DNA of 64,000 bases, taken from Variovorax davisae. Its GTDB lineage: Bacteria; Pseudomonadota; Gammaproteobacteria; Burkholderiales; Burkholderiaceae_C. The DNA is taken from assembly GCF_030316845.1 (NCBI RefSeq), contig NZ_JASZYS010000001.1:248001-312000 (forward strand), read 5' to 3'. Made by a program: the position numbers and the translations under genes. Within the stretch, counting starts at the first letter, position 1; the number at the start of each line of letters is the position of its first letter. This document shows positions 45,419 to 54,408 of this stretch, piece by piece. The notes below the pieces were generated by a model, which had not been told where the DNA came from, searched no databases, and saw nothing but the letters and a program-made list of their open reading frames with translations.

Positions 45419-46648
45419 ATGCTGTTTCGATTCAAGCTTCTTGCCGTGGCAGGCGCCGTGGCCTTCAGCGCTGGCGCGTTCGCAGCCGACCCGATCAAGA
45501 TCGGCGTCGACGGTCCGTTCACCGGCGGCTCGTCTTCGATGGGCGTCAGCATGCGCGACGGCGTGCGCCTCGCCACCGAGGAAATCAACAAGAGCGGCGG
45601 CGTCCTGGGCCGCCAGATCCAGCTGGTCGAACGCGACGACGAGGCCAAGAACGAGCGCGGCGTGCAGATCGCGCAGGAGTTCATCAACAAGGAAAAGGTC
45701 GTGGCCGTGGTCGGCTACATCAACACCGGCGTGGCCCTGGCGTCGCAGCGCTTCTTCCAGGAAGCCAAGATCCCGGTGCTGAACAACGTCGCGACCGGCT
45801 CGATCATCACGCACCAGTTCGACAAGGAGCCCGAGAACTACGTGTTCCGCAACGCGGCCCATGACAGCATCCAGGCGCCGATGATCGTCGAGGAAGCGGT
45901 CACCCGCCGCGGCTTCAAGAAGGTGGCGATCCTGGCCGACTCGACCAACTACGGCCAGCTGGGCCGCGAAGACCTCGAGAAGGCGCTCAAGGCCAAGGGC
46001 ATCACGCCGGTGGCGGTCGAGAAGTTCAACATCAAGGACGTCGACATGACGGCCCAGCTGCTGAAGGCCAAGGAAGCCGGCGCCGAGGCGGTGCTGACCT
46101 ACGGCATCGGCCCCGAGCTGGCGCAGATCGCCAACGGCATGACCAAGCTGGGCTGGAAGGTCCCGATGGTCGGCAGCTGGACCCTGTCGATGGCCAACTT
46201 CATCGACAACGCGGGCCCGGGCGGCGACGGCGCGCGCATGCCGCAGACCTTCATCCAGGAGCCCACCACGCCCAAGCGCAAGGCCTTCATCGCCAGCTAC
46301 CTGGGCACCTTCAAGCCGAAGAACAACCGCATCGATTCGCCGGTCTCGGCGGCCCAGGGCTACGACTCCATCTACCTGCTGGCCGCCGCCATCAAGCAGG
46401 CCAACAGCACCGAGGGGCCGAAGATCCTGGCCGCGCTGGAAGACCTGAAGGCGCCGGTCGAGGGCGTGGTCACCACCTACACCAAGCCCTTCGCCAAGGG
46501 CGACCACGACGCCATCACCGCCAACATTCCGGTGTTCGGCGAGGTCAAGGGCGGCCGCGTGAACTACGCCAACGCCGACGACATGAAGAAGGCGGCCACG
46601 GTGCAGCTGAAGAACAACGCAGCCAACGACGCCCTGCTGAAGCCCTGA
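45419..46648 (+). CDS. branched-chain amino acid-type ABC transporter substrate-binding protein
   Basis: A 409-residue family 6 periplasmic binding protein with a signal peptide ending at AGAFAADP. The mature protein begins PIKIGVDGPFTGGSSSMGVSM and has the AVVGYINTGVALASQRF ligand-hinge region. A TTGGAGA site precedes the ATG at 45419. It is first of a four-gene transporter operon; a strong hairpin follows that would raise its level over the membrane genes. Leu/Ile/Val, urea, amides or aromatic acids are all possible ligands. Confidence 0.92.
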   Translation: MLFRFKLLAVAGAVAFSAGAFAADPIKIGVDGPFTGGSSSMGVSMRDGVRLATEEINKSGGVLGRQIQLVERDDEAKNERGVQIAQEFINKEKVVAVVGYINTGVALASQRFFQEAKIPVLNNVATGSIITHQFDKEPENYVFRNAAHDSIQAPMIVEEAVTRRGFKKVAILADSTNYGQLGREDLEKALKAKGITPVAVEKFNIKDVDMTAQLLKAKEAGAEAVLTYGIGPELAQIANGMTKLGWKVPMVGSWTLSMANFIDNAGPGGDGARMPQTFIQEPTTPKRKAFIASYLGTFKPKNNRIDSPVSAAQGYDSIYLLAAAIKQANSTEGPKILAALEDLKAPVEGVVTTYTKPFAKGDHDAITANIPVFGEVKGGRVNYANADDMKKAATVQLKNNAANDALLKP

Positions 46649-46664
46649 TCCGCGCCTGCCTGAC

Positions 46665-46700
46665 GGCGCCGCCCCGGATCGCTCCGCGGCGGCGCCTTTT
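46665..46700 (+). terminator. intra-operon hairpin/terminator after the binding protein gene
   Basis: A perfect 9-bp stem GGCGCCGCC/GGCGGCGCC with 14-base loop is followed by TTTT, between the binding-protein gene and the first permease. Partial termination and 3'-end protection would give excess binding protein. Confidence 0.7.
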
Positions 46701-46726
46701 CATGCCAACGCCTCCCGAAAGCCGTC

Positions 46727-47602
46727 ATGCAAATCCTGACCCAACTCATCTTCAGCGGCATCGCGCTGGGCATGATCTACGCCGTCATCGCCTTCGGCTA
46801 CCAGCTCACCTTCGCCACCTCGGACACCCTCAACTTCGGCCAGGGCGACGCGCTGATGCTCGGCGCCCTGGTGGGGCTCACGCTGGTCACGCTGGGCGTC
46901 AACTACTGGCTCATGATCCCGCTGGTGTGCCTGTTCGGCGCCGTGCAGGGGGCCGTGGTCGAGCGCATCGGCGTGCGGCCGGCGATCAAGATCAAGTCGG
47001 AATTCGGCTGGATCATGTCGACCATCGCGCTCGGCATCATCTTCAAGAACGTGGCCGAGAACGTCTGGGGCCGCGACGACCTCAAGTTCCCGTCGCCGCT
47101 GCCCGAGGCGCCGATCAAGTTCCTCAACGCCAACGTGCTGCCGATGGAGATCCTGGTGGTGGTGGGCGCCATCCTCATGATGCTGGCGGTCGAGCTGTTC
47201 AACCGCCGCTCGATCTACGGCAAGGCGGTGGTCGCGACCTTCAACGACCGCGATGCGGCCAAGCTGATGGGCATCAACACCGGCCTGGTCATCACCTTCT
47301 CGTATGCGCTGTCGTCGCTGACCGCGGCCTTCGCGGGCGTGCTGATCGCGCCGCTGACCCTGACCGGCGCCACCATGGGCGCGGTGCTGGGCCTGAAGGC
47401 CTTCGCGGTGGCGATCATCGGCGGGCTGACCAGCGGCATGGGCATCATCCTCGGCGGCATCATCCTGGGCATCGCCGAGACCACCACCGGCTTCTACCTG
47501 AGCACCGGCTACAAGGACGTGCCGGGCCTGGTGCTGCTGCTGATCGTGCTGGCGGTGCGCCCGGCCGGCCTGTTCGGCAAGACCGCGATCAAGAAGGTCT
47601 GA
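46727..47602 (+). CDS. livH: branched-chain amino acid-type ABC permease (LivH family)
   Basis: A 291-residue inner-membrane permease (MQILTQLIFSGIALGMIYAV) with about eight helices and the family segment LNFGQGDALMLGAL, IMSTIALGIIFKNV and GLTSGMGIILGGIILG. It pairs with the LivM half of the fused downstream protein. Eight bases separate the two genes. Confidence 0.92.
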   Translation: MQILTQLIFSGIALGMIYAVIAFGYQLTFATSDTLNFGQGDALMLGALVGLTLVTLGVNYWLMIPLVCLFGAVQGAVVERIGVRPAIKIKSEFGWIMSTIALGIIFKNVAENVWGRDDLKFPSPLPEAPIKFLNANVLPMEILVVVGAILMMLAVELFNRRSIYGKAVVATFNDRDAAKLMGINTGLVITFSYALSSLTAAFAGVLIAPLTLTGATMGAVLGLKAFAVAIIGGLTSGMGIILGGIILGIAETTTGFYLSTGYKDVPGLVLLLIVLAVRPAGLFGKTAIKKV

Positions 47603-47609
47603 CGCCCAC

Positions 47610-49553
47610 ATGAATACCAAAATCGGACGCTTTCTCCTCGCCCTCGTCGGTTTCGCGGCGCTGCTGCTGTTCCCGATCGGCATCGACAACCCGTACTACA
47701 TCCACCTGCTCGAGACCATCATGATCTACGCGATCCTGCTGTTCGGGCTGGACATCGTGGTCGGCTACACCGGCCAGGTCTCGCTCGGCCATGCGGGCCT
47801 GTTCGGGCTCGGCGCCTACACCGCGGGCGTGCTGGTCTACAAGCTGGGCGCGCCGCTGATGGTGGCGCTGATCGCCTCGATCGGCGTCACGGCGCTGTTC
47901 GGCGCGCTGCTGGCCTTGCCGGCGCTGCGCGTCACGGGGCCGTACCTCGCGATGGTCACGCTGGCCTTCGGCACCATCATCCAGATCCTCATCAACGAGA
48001 TGAGCTTCATCACCGAAGGGCCGATGGGCATCAAGCTCACCAAGCCGCCGCTGTTCGGCCACAAGCTCGACGAGCGCGAGTTCTACTGGCTGGTGGTCGT
48101 GATGCTGGTGCTGTCGCTGGTGGTGGTGCACCGCATCCTGCGCTCGCATCTCGGGCGCGCCTTCGAGGCGCTGCGCGGCAGCCCGGTGGCGTCGGACTGC
48201 ATGGGCGTGTCGGTGTACCGCTACAAGGTCTATGCCTTCGTGATCAGCGCCGGCTTCGCCGGACTGGCCGGCAGCCTGTATGCCTATTCGGAGCAGTACA
48301 TCTCGCCGAACACCTACAACTTCGAACTCACCGTGCTGTTCCTGCTGGCCGTCATCATGGGCGGGCGCAAGAGCCGCATCGGCGCCATGCTGGGCGCGAC
48401 CATCATCGTGCTGCTGCCCAAGCTGCTCGACGACGTGGAGCTGTTCCGCTACGTGTCGGTGGCGCTGGCGGTGCTGGTCATGGTGGTGGCGGTGGTGGGC
48501 GTGCAGATGAAGCGCGTCACGCCGAAGCAGATGGCCATCCCGGTGGTCGGCAGTATCGCGCTCGCCGGGCTGGCGTTCTGGCTCCAGACCATGACCGACT
48601 GGCGGCTCTCGATCTTCGGCGTGATCATGCTGTTCGTCGTCTACTACCTGCAGGACGGCATCGTGGGCTTCGTGCGCAACGCGCTGAACCTGCGCCGGCC
48701 CAAGGCCCGGCTCGAGGTCGAGGGCGCCGGCATCGCCCCGTCCGATGCCGTGTCGACCGCCGCCATGGCCGGCGGCCAGCCCGAGGTGCTGCAGGCGGCG
48801 GGCGTGCTGATGCAGTTCGGCGGCTTGAAGGCGCTCAACAACGTCGACCTCGTGGTCAAGCGCGGCACCATCCACGGGCTGATCGGTCCGAACGGCTCCG
48901 GCAAGAGCACGATGATGAACGTGCTGACCGGCATCTACGTGCCGACCGCCGGTGCGATCAGCTTCGGCGGCCGTTCGCTGGTCGGGCGCACCTCGGCCGA
49001 CATCGCGCTGTCGGGCATCGCGCGCACCTTCCAGAACGTGCAGTTGTTCGGCGAGATGACGGCGCAGCAGAACGTGCAGGTCGGCCTGCACCACACCTTC
49101 CGCAGCAACCTGTTCGATGTCGCGGTCCACACGCCGCGCTACAAGCGCGAGAGCGCAGCGGCGGCCAACCGGGCGCTGGGCCTGCTGAAGTTCGTCGGCC
49201 TCGAGGCCTTCGCGGCCGAGGAGGCGCGCAACCTGCCGTACGGCAAGCAGCGGCTGCTCGAGATCGCCCGCGCGCTGGCGCTCGACCCGCAGCTGCTGCT
49301 GCTCGACGAACCGGCGGCCGGCCTGACGGCGCCGGACATCAAGGAGCTGATCGCCATCATCCGCAAGATCCGCGAGCACGGCGTGACCGTGATCCTGATC
49401 GAGCACCACATGGACGTCGTGATGAGCATGTGCGACACGGTCTCGGTGCTCGACTTCGGCCAGAAGATCGCCGAAGGCGAGCCGGCCGCGGTGCAGGCCG
49501 ACGCCAAGGTGATCGAAGCCTATCTGGGCGGCCAAGAAGCCGAGCCTGCCTGA
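47610..49553 (+). CDS. fused branched-chain ABC permease and ATPase (LivM-LivG)
   Basis: A 647-residue fusion. Residues 1-350 are the LivM-type permease (LDIVVGYTGQVSLGHAGLFG and LFLLAVIMGGRKSRIGAMLG), with extra hydrophobic helices near 300-355 linking to the ATPase. Residues about 390-647 are LivG: Walker A GPNGSGKST, Q-loop IARTFQNVQLF, signature LPYGKQRLLEIARAL, Walker B LLLLDEPAAGL and switch VILIEHHMD. The frame is uninterrupted through the joint (AGGQPEVLQAAG), so this is a real fusion, not an error. With livH and livF it makes a complete importer. Confidence 0.94.
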   Translation: MNTKIGRFLLALVGFAALLLFPIGIDNPYYIHLLETIMIYAILLFGLDIVVGYTGQVSLGHAGLFGLGAYTAGVLVYKLGAPLMVALIASIGVTALFGALLALPALRVTGPYLAMVTLAFGTIIQILINEMSFITEGPMGIKLTKPPLFGHKLDEREFYWLVVVMLVLSLVVVHRILRSHLGRAFEALRGSPVASDCMGVSVYRYKVYAFVISAGFAGLAGSLYAYSEQYISPNTYNFELTVLFLLAVIMGGRKSRIGAMLGATIIVLLPKLLDDVELFRYVSVALAVLVMVVAVVGVQMKRVTPKQMAIPVVGSIALAGLAFWLQTMTDWRLSIFGVIMLFVVYYLQDGIVGFVRNALNLRRPKARLEVEGAGIAPSDAVSTAAMAGGQPEVLQAAGVLMQFGGLKALNNVDLVVKRGTIHGLIGPNGSGKSTMMNVLTGIYVPTAGAISFGGRSLVGRTSADIALSGIARTFQNVQLFGEMTAQQNVQVGLHHTFRSNLFDVAVHTPRYKRESAAAANRALGLLKFVGLEAFAAEEARNLPYGKQRLLEIARALALDPQLLLLDEPAAGLTAPDIKELIAIIRKIREHGVTVILIEHHMDVVMSMCDTVSVLDFGQKIAEGEPAAVQADAKVIEAYLGGQEAEPA

Positions 49554-49563
49554 GGACATCACG

Positions 49564-50286
49564 ATGCTGACCATCCAGAATCTATCGGCCGGCTACGGCA
49601 AGGTGCAGGTGCTGCACGGCGTCTCGATCGAGGTGCCCAAGGGCAAGGTCGTGACCCTGATCGGCTCCAACGGCGCCGGCAAGACCACGACGATGCGCGC
49701 CGTGTCCGGCATGATCCAGCCGACCGCCGGCGAGATCACGCTCAACGGCAAGCGCATCGATGGCCTCGAGTCGTACCACATCGCCAAGCTCGGGCTCGCG
49801 CATTCGCCCGAAGGCCGGCGCGTGTTCGCCACCATGACCGTGACCGACAACCTCACGCTGGGCGCGTTCCCCCGGCTCACGGGCAGCCGGCCGCGCGGCG
49901 ACGTCGCGGGCGACCTCGAGCGTGCGCTCGACCTGTTCCCGCGGCTCAAGGAGCGGCGCACCCAGCTGGCCGGCACCTTGTCGGGCGGCGAGCAGCAGAT
50001 GCTCGCGATGGCCCGTGCGGTCATGCTGAACCCCGAGGTGGTGCTGCTCGACGAACCCTCGATGGGCCTGGCGCCGATCCTGGTGGCCGAGGTGTTCCGC
50101 ATCATCGAGCGGCTCAAGCAGGAGGGCGTGACCATGCTGCTGGTCGAGCAGTTCGCGGCCGCCGCGCTCGGCGTGGCCGACTACGGCTACGTGCTCGAGA
50201 ACGGCCGCATCTCGCTGCACGGGCCGGCCGAGAAGCTGCGCAACGATCCGGGCGTGAAGGCGGCGTACCTGGGCAGCGGGCACTAG
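49564..50286 (+). CDS. livF: branched-chain amino acid-type ABC ATPase (LivF family)
   Basis: A 240-residue second ATPase. Walker A is GSNGAGKTT, the signature LSGGEQQMLAMARAV, Walker B VVLLDEPSMGLAP and switch LLVEQFAA. It begins ten bases after the fusion gene and closes the operon. Confidence 0.94.
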   Translation: MLTIQNLSAGYGKVQVLHGVSIEVPKGKVVTLIGSNGAGKTTTMRAVSGMIQPTAGEITLNGKRIDGLESYHIAKLGLAHSPEGRRVFATMTVTDNLTLGAFPRLTGSRPRGDVAGDLERALDLFPRLKERRTQLAGTLSGGEQQMLAMARAVMLNPEVVLLDEPSMGLAPILVAEVFRIIERLKQEGVTMLLVEQFAAAALGVADYGYVLENGRISLHGPAEKLRNDPGVKAAYLGSGH

Positions 50287-50306
50287 GTTTCCCGCGGTGG
50301 CGGCGG

Positions 50307-50407
50307 CAGGCATCCATTCCATTCGGAAATGGATGCATGCGAAGCATTCGTTTGTGGGGCGCGGGGGGCGCCACTAGCATCGTTTCCATTCGAGCTTTGC
50401 AGAAATG
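50307..50407. promoter_or_regulatory. paired inverted repeats sharing TCCATTCG, upstream of the Bug gene
   Basis: In the 131-base gap after livF, GCATCCATT and AATGGATGC form a 9-bp inverted repeat around CCATTCGGA (near 50311-50336). A second TCCATT...AATGGA pair with the same TCCATTCG half-site lies near 50386-50409, just before the Bug start. Repeated half-sites suggest an operator for the following operon; no T-run makes a terminator unlikely. Confidence 0.45.
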
Positions 50408-50417
50408 GAGACAGACA

Positions 50418-51374
50418 ATGCAGTGGATCACCGGTTCTCTCCTGGCCGTTGCGCTGGCCTGCCAGCCCGCGCTGGCCCAGTCGCGCGGCGACTACCCCAG
50501 CCAGCCCATCAAGATCGTGGTGCCGTTCGGCGCCGGCAGCGCATCCGACACCGTGGCGCGGGTTCTCTCCGAAGAACTGCGCCCCCGGTTCGGCACCATC
50601 GTGGTCGACAACAAGCCGGGCGCCAACGGCATCATCGGCGCTTCGTACGTGGCCAAGGCCGCCGCCGACGGCCACACGCTGGTACTGACCAGCAGCGCCA
50701 CGCACTCGGGCATCGGCGCGCTCTACAAGCAGCCGGGCTACGACCCGATCGCCGACTTCGCGCACATCTCGCGCATCGCGACCATCCCGATGGTGCTCGT
50801 GGCACGGCCCGGGGCGCCGTTCAAGTCTGCGAAGGAACTGGCCGCCCAGGCGCGCAAGGCGCCGCTGCGCTACGGCTACGGCAGCGGTTCGGCGCAGATC
50901 GCCGCCGCCACCTTCAGCACCATCGCCGATGCACCGTCCGACGCGATTCCCTACAAGAGCCAGCCGCCCGCGATCACCGACCTGCTGGGCGGGCAGATCG
51001 ACTACGTGCTGGCCGATGCGTCGGTCGTGACCTCGTTCCTGCAAGGCGGCCGCCTCGGCGGGCTCGCCATCACCGGAGCGCGTCGCCTGCCCGAGCTGCC
51101 CGCCGTGCCGACGATGGCAGAGGCGGGCTACAAGGACTTCGACCTGGTGGTCTGGGTCGGCCTGGCCGCGCCCGCGAAGACGCCGGCGCCGATCGTCGCC
51201 GAATGGAACCAGGAGATCCGGCGGGCGCTGCAGCGTCCCGGCGTGATGGCCAAGCTGTCGCGCCTGGGCATGGTGGCCAGCCCCAATACGGTGGACGAGC
51301 ACCGGGCGTTCACGGTCGCGCAGCGCGACGTTTGGGTTTCGCGCGCCACCAAGGCGGGCATCGAGCAGCAATGA
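50418..51374 (+). CDS. Bug-type substrate-binding protein
   Basis: A 318-residue periplasmic protein with signal peptide ending QPALAQS. Bug blocks: YPSQPIKIVVPFGAGSASDTVAR, VVDNKPGANGIIGASYVAKA and RRLPELPAVPTMAEAGYKDF. No TctA/TctB subunits are nearby. The stop overlaps the CoA-transferase start (ATGA), so this binding protein is the leader of a catabolic operon; it probably delivers the carboxylate that is then activated to a CoA thioester. Confidence 0.92.
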   Translation: MQWITGSLLAVALACQPALAQSRGDYPSQPIKIVVPFGAGSASDTVARVLSEELRPRFGTIVVDNKPGANGIIGASYVAKAAADGHTLVLTSSATHSGIGALYKQPGYDPIADFAHISRIATIPMVLVARPGAPFKSAKELAAQARKAPLRYGYGSGSAQIAAATFSTIADAPSDAIPYKSQPPAITDLLGGQIDYVLADASVVTSFLQGGRLGGLAITGARRLPELPAVPTMAEAGYKDFDLVVWVGLAAPAKTPAPIVAEWNQEIRRALQRPGVMAKLSRLGMVASPNTVDEHRAFTVAQRDVWVSRATKAGIEQQ

Positions 51375-52537
51375 CGGCCGCATCGCCTTTGCCTGCCGCA
51401 GCGGCAGGCGCGCTGGACGGCGTGCGCGTGCTCGACCTCACCTCGGTGATCATGGGGCCGGTCTGCACCCAGGTGCTGGCCGACTACGGCGCCCAGGTCG
51501 TCAAGGTGGAGCCGCCCGAGGGTGACGTCATGCGCCATGCGGGCGCCAAGGTCGAGGCCGCCATGGGTGCCATGTTCCTCCATGCCAACGAAGGCAAGCA
51601 GTCGGTGGTGATCGACCTCAAGTCGCCGGCGGCCCGGGCCCGCCTGCAGGCGATGCTGCCGTCCTTCGACGTGCTGATCCACAACATCCGGCCGCAGGCC
51701 ATCCGCCGCCTCGGGCTGGACGAGGCCGCGGTGCGCGCGCTGCATCCGTCGGTCGTCTACGTCGAACTCACGGGCTACGGCGACGCCGGCCCGTGGGCGG
51801 GGCGGGCGGCCTACGACGACATCATCCAGGCACAGGTCGGGCTGGCCGACCTGCTGGGGCGCCAGTCGGGCGGCGCGCCGATGTACGTGCCGACGCTGAT
51901 CGCGGACCGCGTGACCGGCCTCACCGCCGCCCACGCGACGCTGGCCGCGCTCTACCGGCGGCGCAGCACCGGGCAGGGCGAGACGGTCCGGGTGTCGATG
52001 TTCGAGACCATGGCGGCGTTCGTGCTGGGCGACCACCTCGGCGGCGCCTCCTTCGAGCCGCCCGCGGGGCCGATGGGCTACAGCCGCCTGCTGACCCGGC
52101 ATCGCCGGCCCTACCGCACGCGCGACGGCTACCTGGCCGTCGTGGTCTACAACGACAAGCACTGGCGCTCGTTCTTCGAACTCGCCGGCGACCTGCAGAC
52201 CTTCGAGTCCGATCCGCGCTTCCAGACCGCCGCCGCGCGGGCCGACCACTACGACGCCATCTACGCCCACCTCGCCGCCGTGCTGGCGACCCGCCCCAGC
52301 GCCGAATGGCTCGCACTGCTGCAGACGGCCGACATTCCGTGCGGCCCGGTCAACGCGATCGAGGACCTGCCGGACGATGCCCAGCTGCGCGCCGTCGGCT
52401 TCTTCGACGAGAGTCGCCACATGGCCGGCCACGCGCTGCGACGCATCGCGCCGCGCTTCCGGGCGCCGGGCCCACGGCGTGCCAGCGCGCTGCCCGCCCC
52501 CTCGATCGGCGCGCAGACCGCCGAACTGATCCCCTGA
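51371..52537 (+). CDS. CaiB/BaiF family CoA transferase
   Basis: A 388-residue family III CoA transferase that moves CoA between carboxylic acids. Seen: LDGVRVLDLTSVIMGPVCTQVLADYGAQVVKVEPPEGD, NEGKQSVVIDLKS, and YDDIIQAQVGLADL with the aspartate that forms the acyl-anhydride intermediate. It overlaps the Bug gene and is followed after 28 bases by a crotonase gene. Substrate unknown. Confidence 0.93.
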   Translation: MTAASPLPAAAAGALDGVRVLDLTSVIMGPVCTQVLADYGAQVVKVEPPEGDVMRHAGAKVEAAMGAMFLHANEGKQSVVIDLKSPAARARLQAMLPSFDVLIHNIRPQAIRRLGLDEAAVRALHPSVVYVELTGYGDAGPWAGRAAYDDIIQAQVGLADLLGRQSGGAPMYVPTLIADRVTGLTAAHATLAALYRRRSTGQGETVRVSMFETMAAFVLGDHLGGASFEPPAGPMGYSRLLTRHRRPYRTRDGYLAVVVYNDKHWRSFFELAGDLQTFESDPRFQTAAARADHYDAIYAHLAAVLATRPSAEWLALLQTADIPCGPVNAIEDLPDDAQLRAVGFFDESRHMAGHALRRIAPRFRAPGPRRASALPAPSIGAQTAELIP

Positions 52538-52565
52538 CCGCCGCTTCCACCGGACACCCGCCAAG

Positions 52566-53339
52566 ATGCCTCCTCTTCAGTATTCCTCCCTCTCCATCTC
52601 CGAACATGGCGTTGCCACGCTGCAGGTCGCGAACGGCAGCGCGCTGAACATTCTCGACAGCCCGACCATCCTCGAACTGACGCAGGCGCTGCGTAGGCTC
52701 GGCCGCGATCAGGCCGTGCGCATGCTGGTGCTGCGCGGCACGGGCGAGAAGACCTTCATCGGCGGCGCCGACATCAAGGAGTTGGCCGCGCTCGAGCCCG
52801 ACACGGCGGTCGCCTTCATCACGCGGCTGCATGACCTGTGCGAGGCGGTGCGCGACTTTCCGGTGCCGACCCTCGCGCGGCTGCCCGGCTGGTGCATGGG
52901 CGGCGGCATGGAACTGGCCGCTGCCTGCGACCTCCGGATCGGCTCGACGGCGGCCCATTTCGCGATGCCGGAAGTGCGCATCGGCATCCCGTCGGTGATC
53001 CACGCCAACCTGCTGCCGCGCCTGATCGGCGAGGGCAACACCCGCTGGCTGCTGCTGAGCGGCAGCGCCATCGACGCGGCCAGGGCCCTGCAGTGGGGCT
53101 TCCTGAACGAGATGACGCCGGTCGACGGCCTCGATGCCGCGATCGACCATGCGGCCGCCGAGATCCTGCAATGCGGCCCCGCTGCCGTACGGGCGCAGAA
53201 GGCGCTGCTGCGCGGTTGGGAAGCGCCGACAATCGAACGCGGACTGAAGGACAGCATCGCCGCCTTCGGATCCATGTATGCGCAATCCGAGCCGGCCGAG
53301 TACATGCAGCGCTTCCTGGACCGCAAGCGCGCTGCCTGA
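52566..53339 (+). CDS. enoyl-CoA hydratase/isomerase family protein
   Basis: A 257-residue crotonase. Oxyanion segments GEKTFIGGADIKELAAL and PGWCMGGGMELAAACDLRIG; both catalytic glutamates of hydratases appear to be retained (GMELAAACD and AMPEVRIGIPS). Likely acts on the CoA ester made by the preceding transferase. Same strand, third gene of the apparent operon. Confidence 0.9.
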   Translation: MPPLQYSSLSISEHGVATLQVANGSALNILDSPTILELTQALRRLGRDQAVRMLVLRGTGEKTFIGGADIKELAALEPDTAVAFITRLHDLCEAVRDFPVPTLARLPGWCMGGGMELAAACDLRIGSTAAHFAMPEVRIGIPSVIHANLLPRLIGEGNTRWLLLSGSAIDAARALQWGFLNEMTPVDGLDAAIDHAAAEILQCGPAAVRAQKALLRGWEAPTIERGLKDSIAAFGSMYAQSEPAEYMQRFLDRKRAA

Positions 53340-53393
53340 GGCGCCGGGCGGCTGCGCGCAACGAGCCGAACCTTTCGCCCCCGAGGCGCCGTC

Positions 53394-54329
53394 ATGAACC
53401 TCACCCTGAGAGAGCTGCGCGTCTTTCGCGCCGTCTACGAACTTCGCAGCTTCAGCACCGCCTCCGGCGCCATGCACATGACGCAGTCGGCCGTGAGCAA
53501 GGTGTGCCAGGAAATGGAAGCCAAGGTCGGCGGCGTGCTGTTCGAGCGCTCGTCGCGCAAGATGGCGCCGACCTCCCTGGCCGACCACCTGTACGGCTAC
53601 GCCTGCGAGATCCTCGGCACCATGGACGCCGCCGAGCGCAGCCTCCGCAGCCTGCTGGACCTCGACGTCGGCGAGCTTCGCATCGCGGCCTCGCCGATGA
53701 TGATGCACGGCCTGCTGACCGGGCCGGTGCGGACCTTTCACGGCCGCCATCCGGGCGTGCGCATCGGGCTGCACGAATTGTCGACCGACGAGACGGTGGC
53801 GCACGTGATCAGCGGCCAGGTCGACTTCGGCCTCGCGTCGATCCGCCAGCCGCACCCGAAGCTCAGCATCGAGCCGCTGTACGAGGAGCGCATGCAGCTG
53901 GTCTGCGCCGGCGATCACGTGCTGGCTTCGCAGGCCGAGGTGAGCTGGGAGCAGGCGGCTGCGCATCCGCACATCTCGCTGCACCGCAGCTTCAGCGTGC
54001 GCAGCACGGTGGACGGCATCCATGCGCTCAAGGGGCTCGAGGTCGCCTCGGTGATCGAGGCCGGCAGCGTGCTGTCGGTGCTCGCGCTGGTGCAGGCGGG
54101 CCTGGGTGTGGCCGTGCTGCCGGGCTACATCGAAGCTTTCGCGACCGATCTCGGGCTGGCCTGCCGCGCGCTGCCGGCCGCCGACTGCAGCCATCCGATC
54201 GCGCTCATCCAGCGCTGGAACGCGCGGCCGTCGATGGCTGCGGATCTGATGATCTCGCTGTTGAAGGCGTCGCTGGCCGGGCGCCGTGCTGCGCTCGCCG
54301 CCATAGATTTCATCAATGAACCGGGTTGA
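53394..54329 (+). CDS. LysR family transcriptional regulator
   Basis: A 311-residue LysR protein (MNLTLRELRVFRAVYELRSFSTASGAMHMTQSAVSKVCQEM, then effector domain). It follows the crotonase by 54 bases in the same direction, so it may regulate the Bug-CoA transferase-hydratase operon. Unusual only in not being divergent. Confidence 0.92.
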   Translation: MNLTLRELRVFRAVYELRSFSTASGAMHMTQSAVSKVCQEMEAKVGGVLFERSSRKMAPTSLADHLYGYACEILGTMDAAERSLRSLLDLDVGELRIAASPMMMHGLLTGPVRTFHGRHPGVRIGLHELSTDETVAHVISGQVDFGLASIRQPHPKLSIEPLYEERMQLVCAGDHVLASQAEVSWEQAAAHPHISLHRSFSVRSTVDGIHALKGLEVASVIEAGSVLSVLALVQAGLGVAVLPGYIEAFATDLGLACRALPAADCSHPIALIQRWNARPSMAADLMISLLKASLAGRRAALAAIDFINEPG

Positions 54330-54344
54330 GGCCATCGAGACTGA

Positions 54345-54385
54345 GTTCTTGTAATGAGATTTTTGTCTCACTAGAGTTCAAGAAC
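54345..54385. promoter_or_regulatory. nested palindrome upstream of the NTF2/TetR operon
   Basis: GTTCTTG (54345) and CAAGAAC (54379) frame a second inverted repeat TGAGA (54355)/TCTCA (54366), in a GC-poor patch just ahead of the NTF2-like gene. The likely reader is the TetR protein of the same operon. Confidence 0.5.
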
Positions 54386-54408
54386 CGTCACCCCCGGAGG
54401 ACCTGAAC

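Noticed and set aside
47589..49574. A 661-codon minus-strand frame opposite the LivM-LivG fusion
   Set aside because: Same GC effect; the composition is His/Arg/Asp-rich with no domain.
50307..50336. Terminator of the livH-livF operon
   Set aside because: The inverted repeat is not followed by a T-run, and its half-site recurs before the Bug gene, which suits an operator better.
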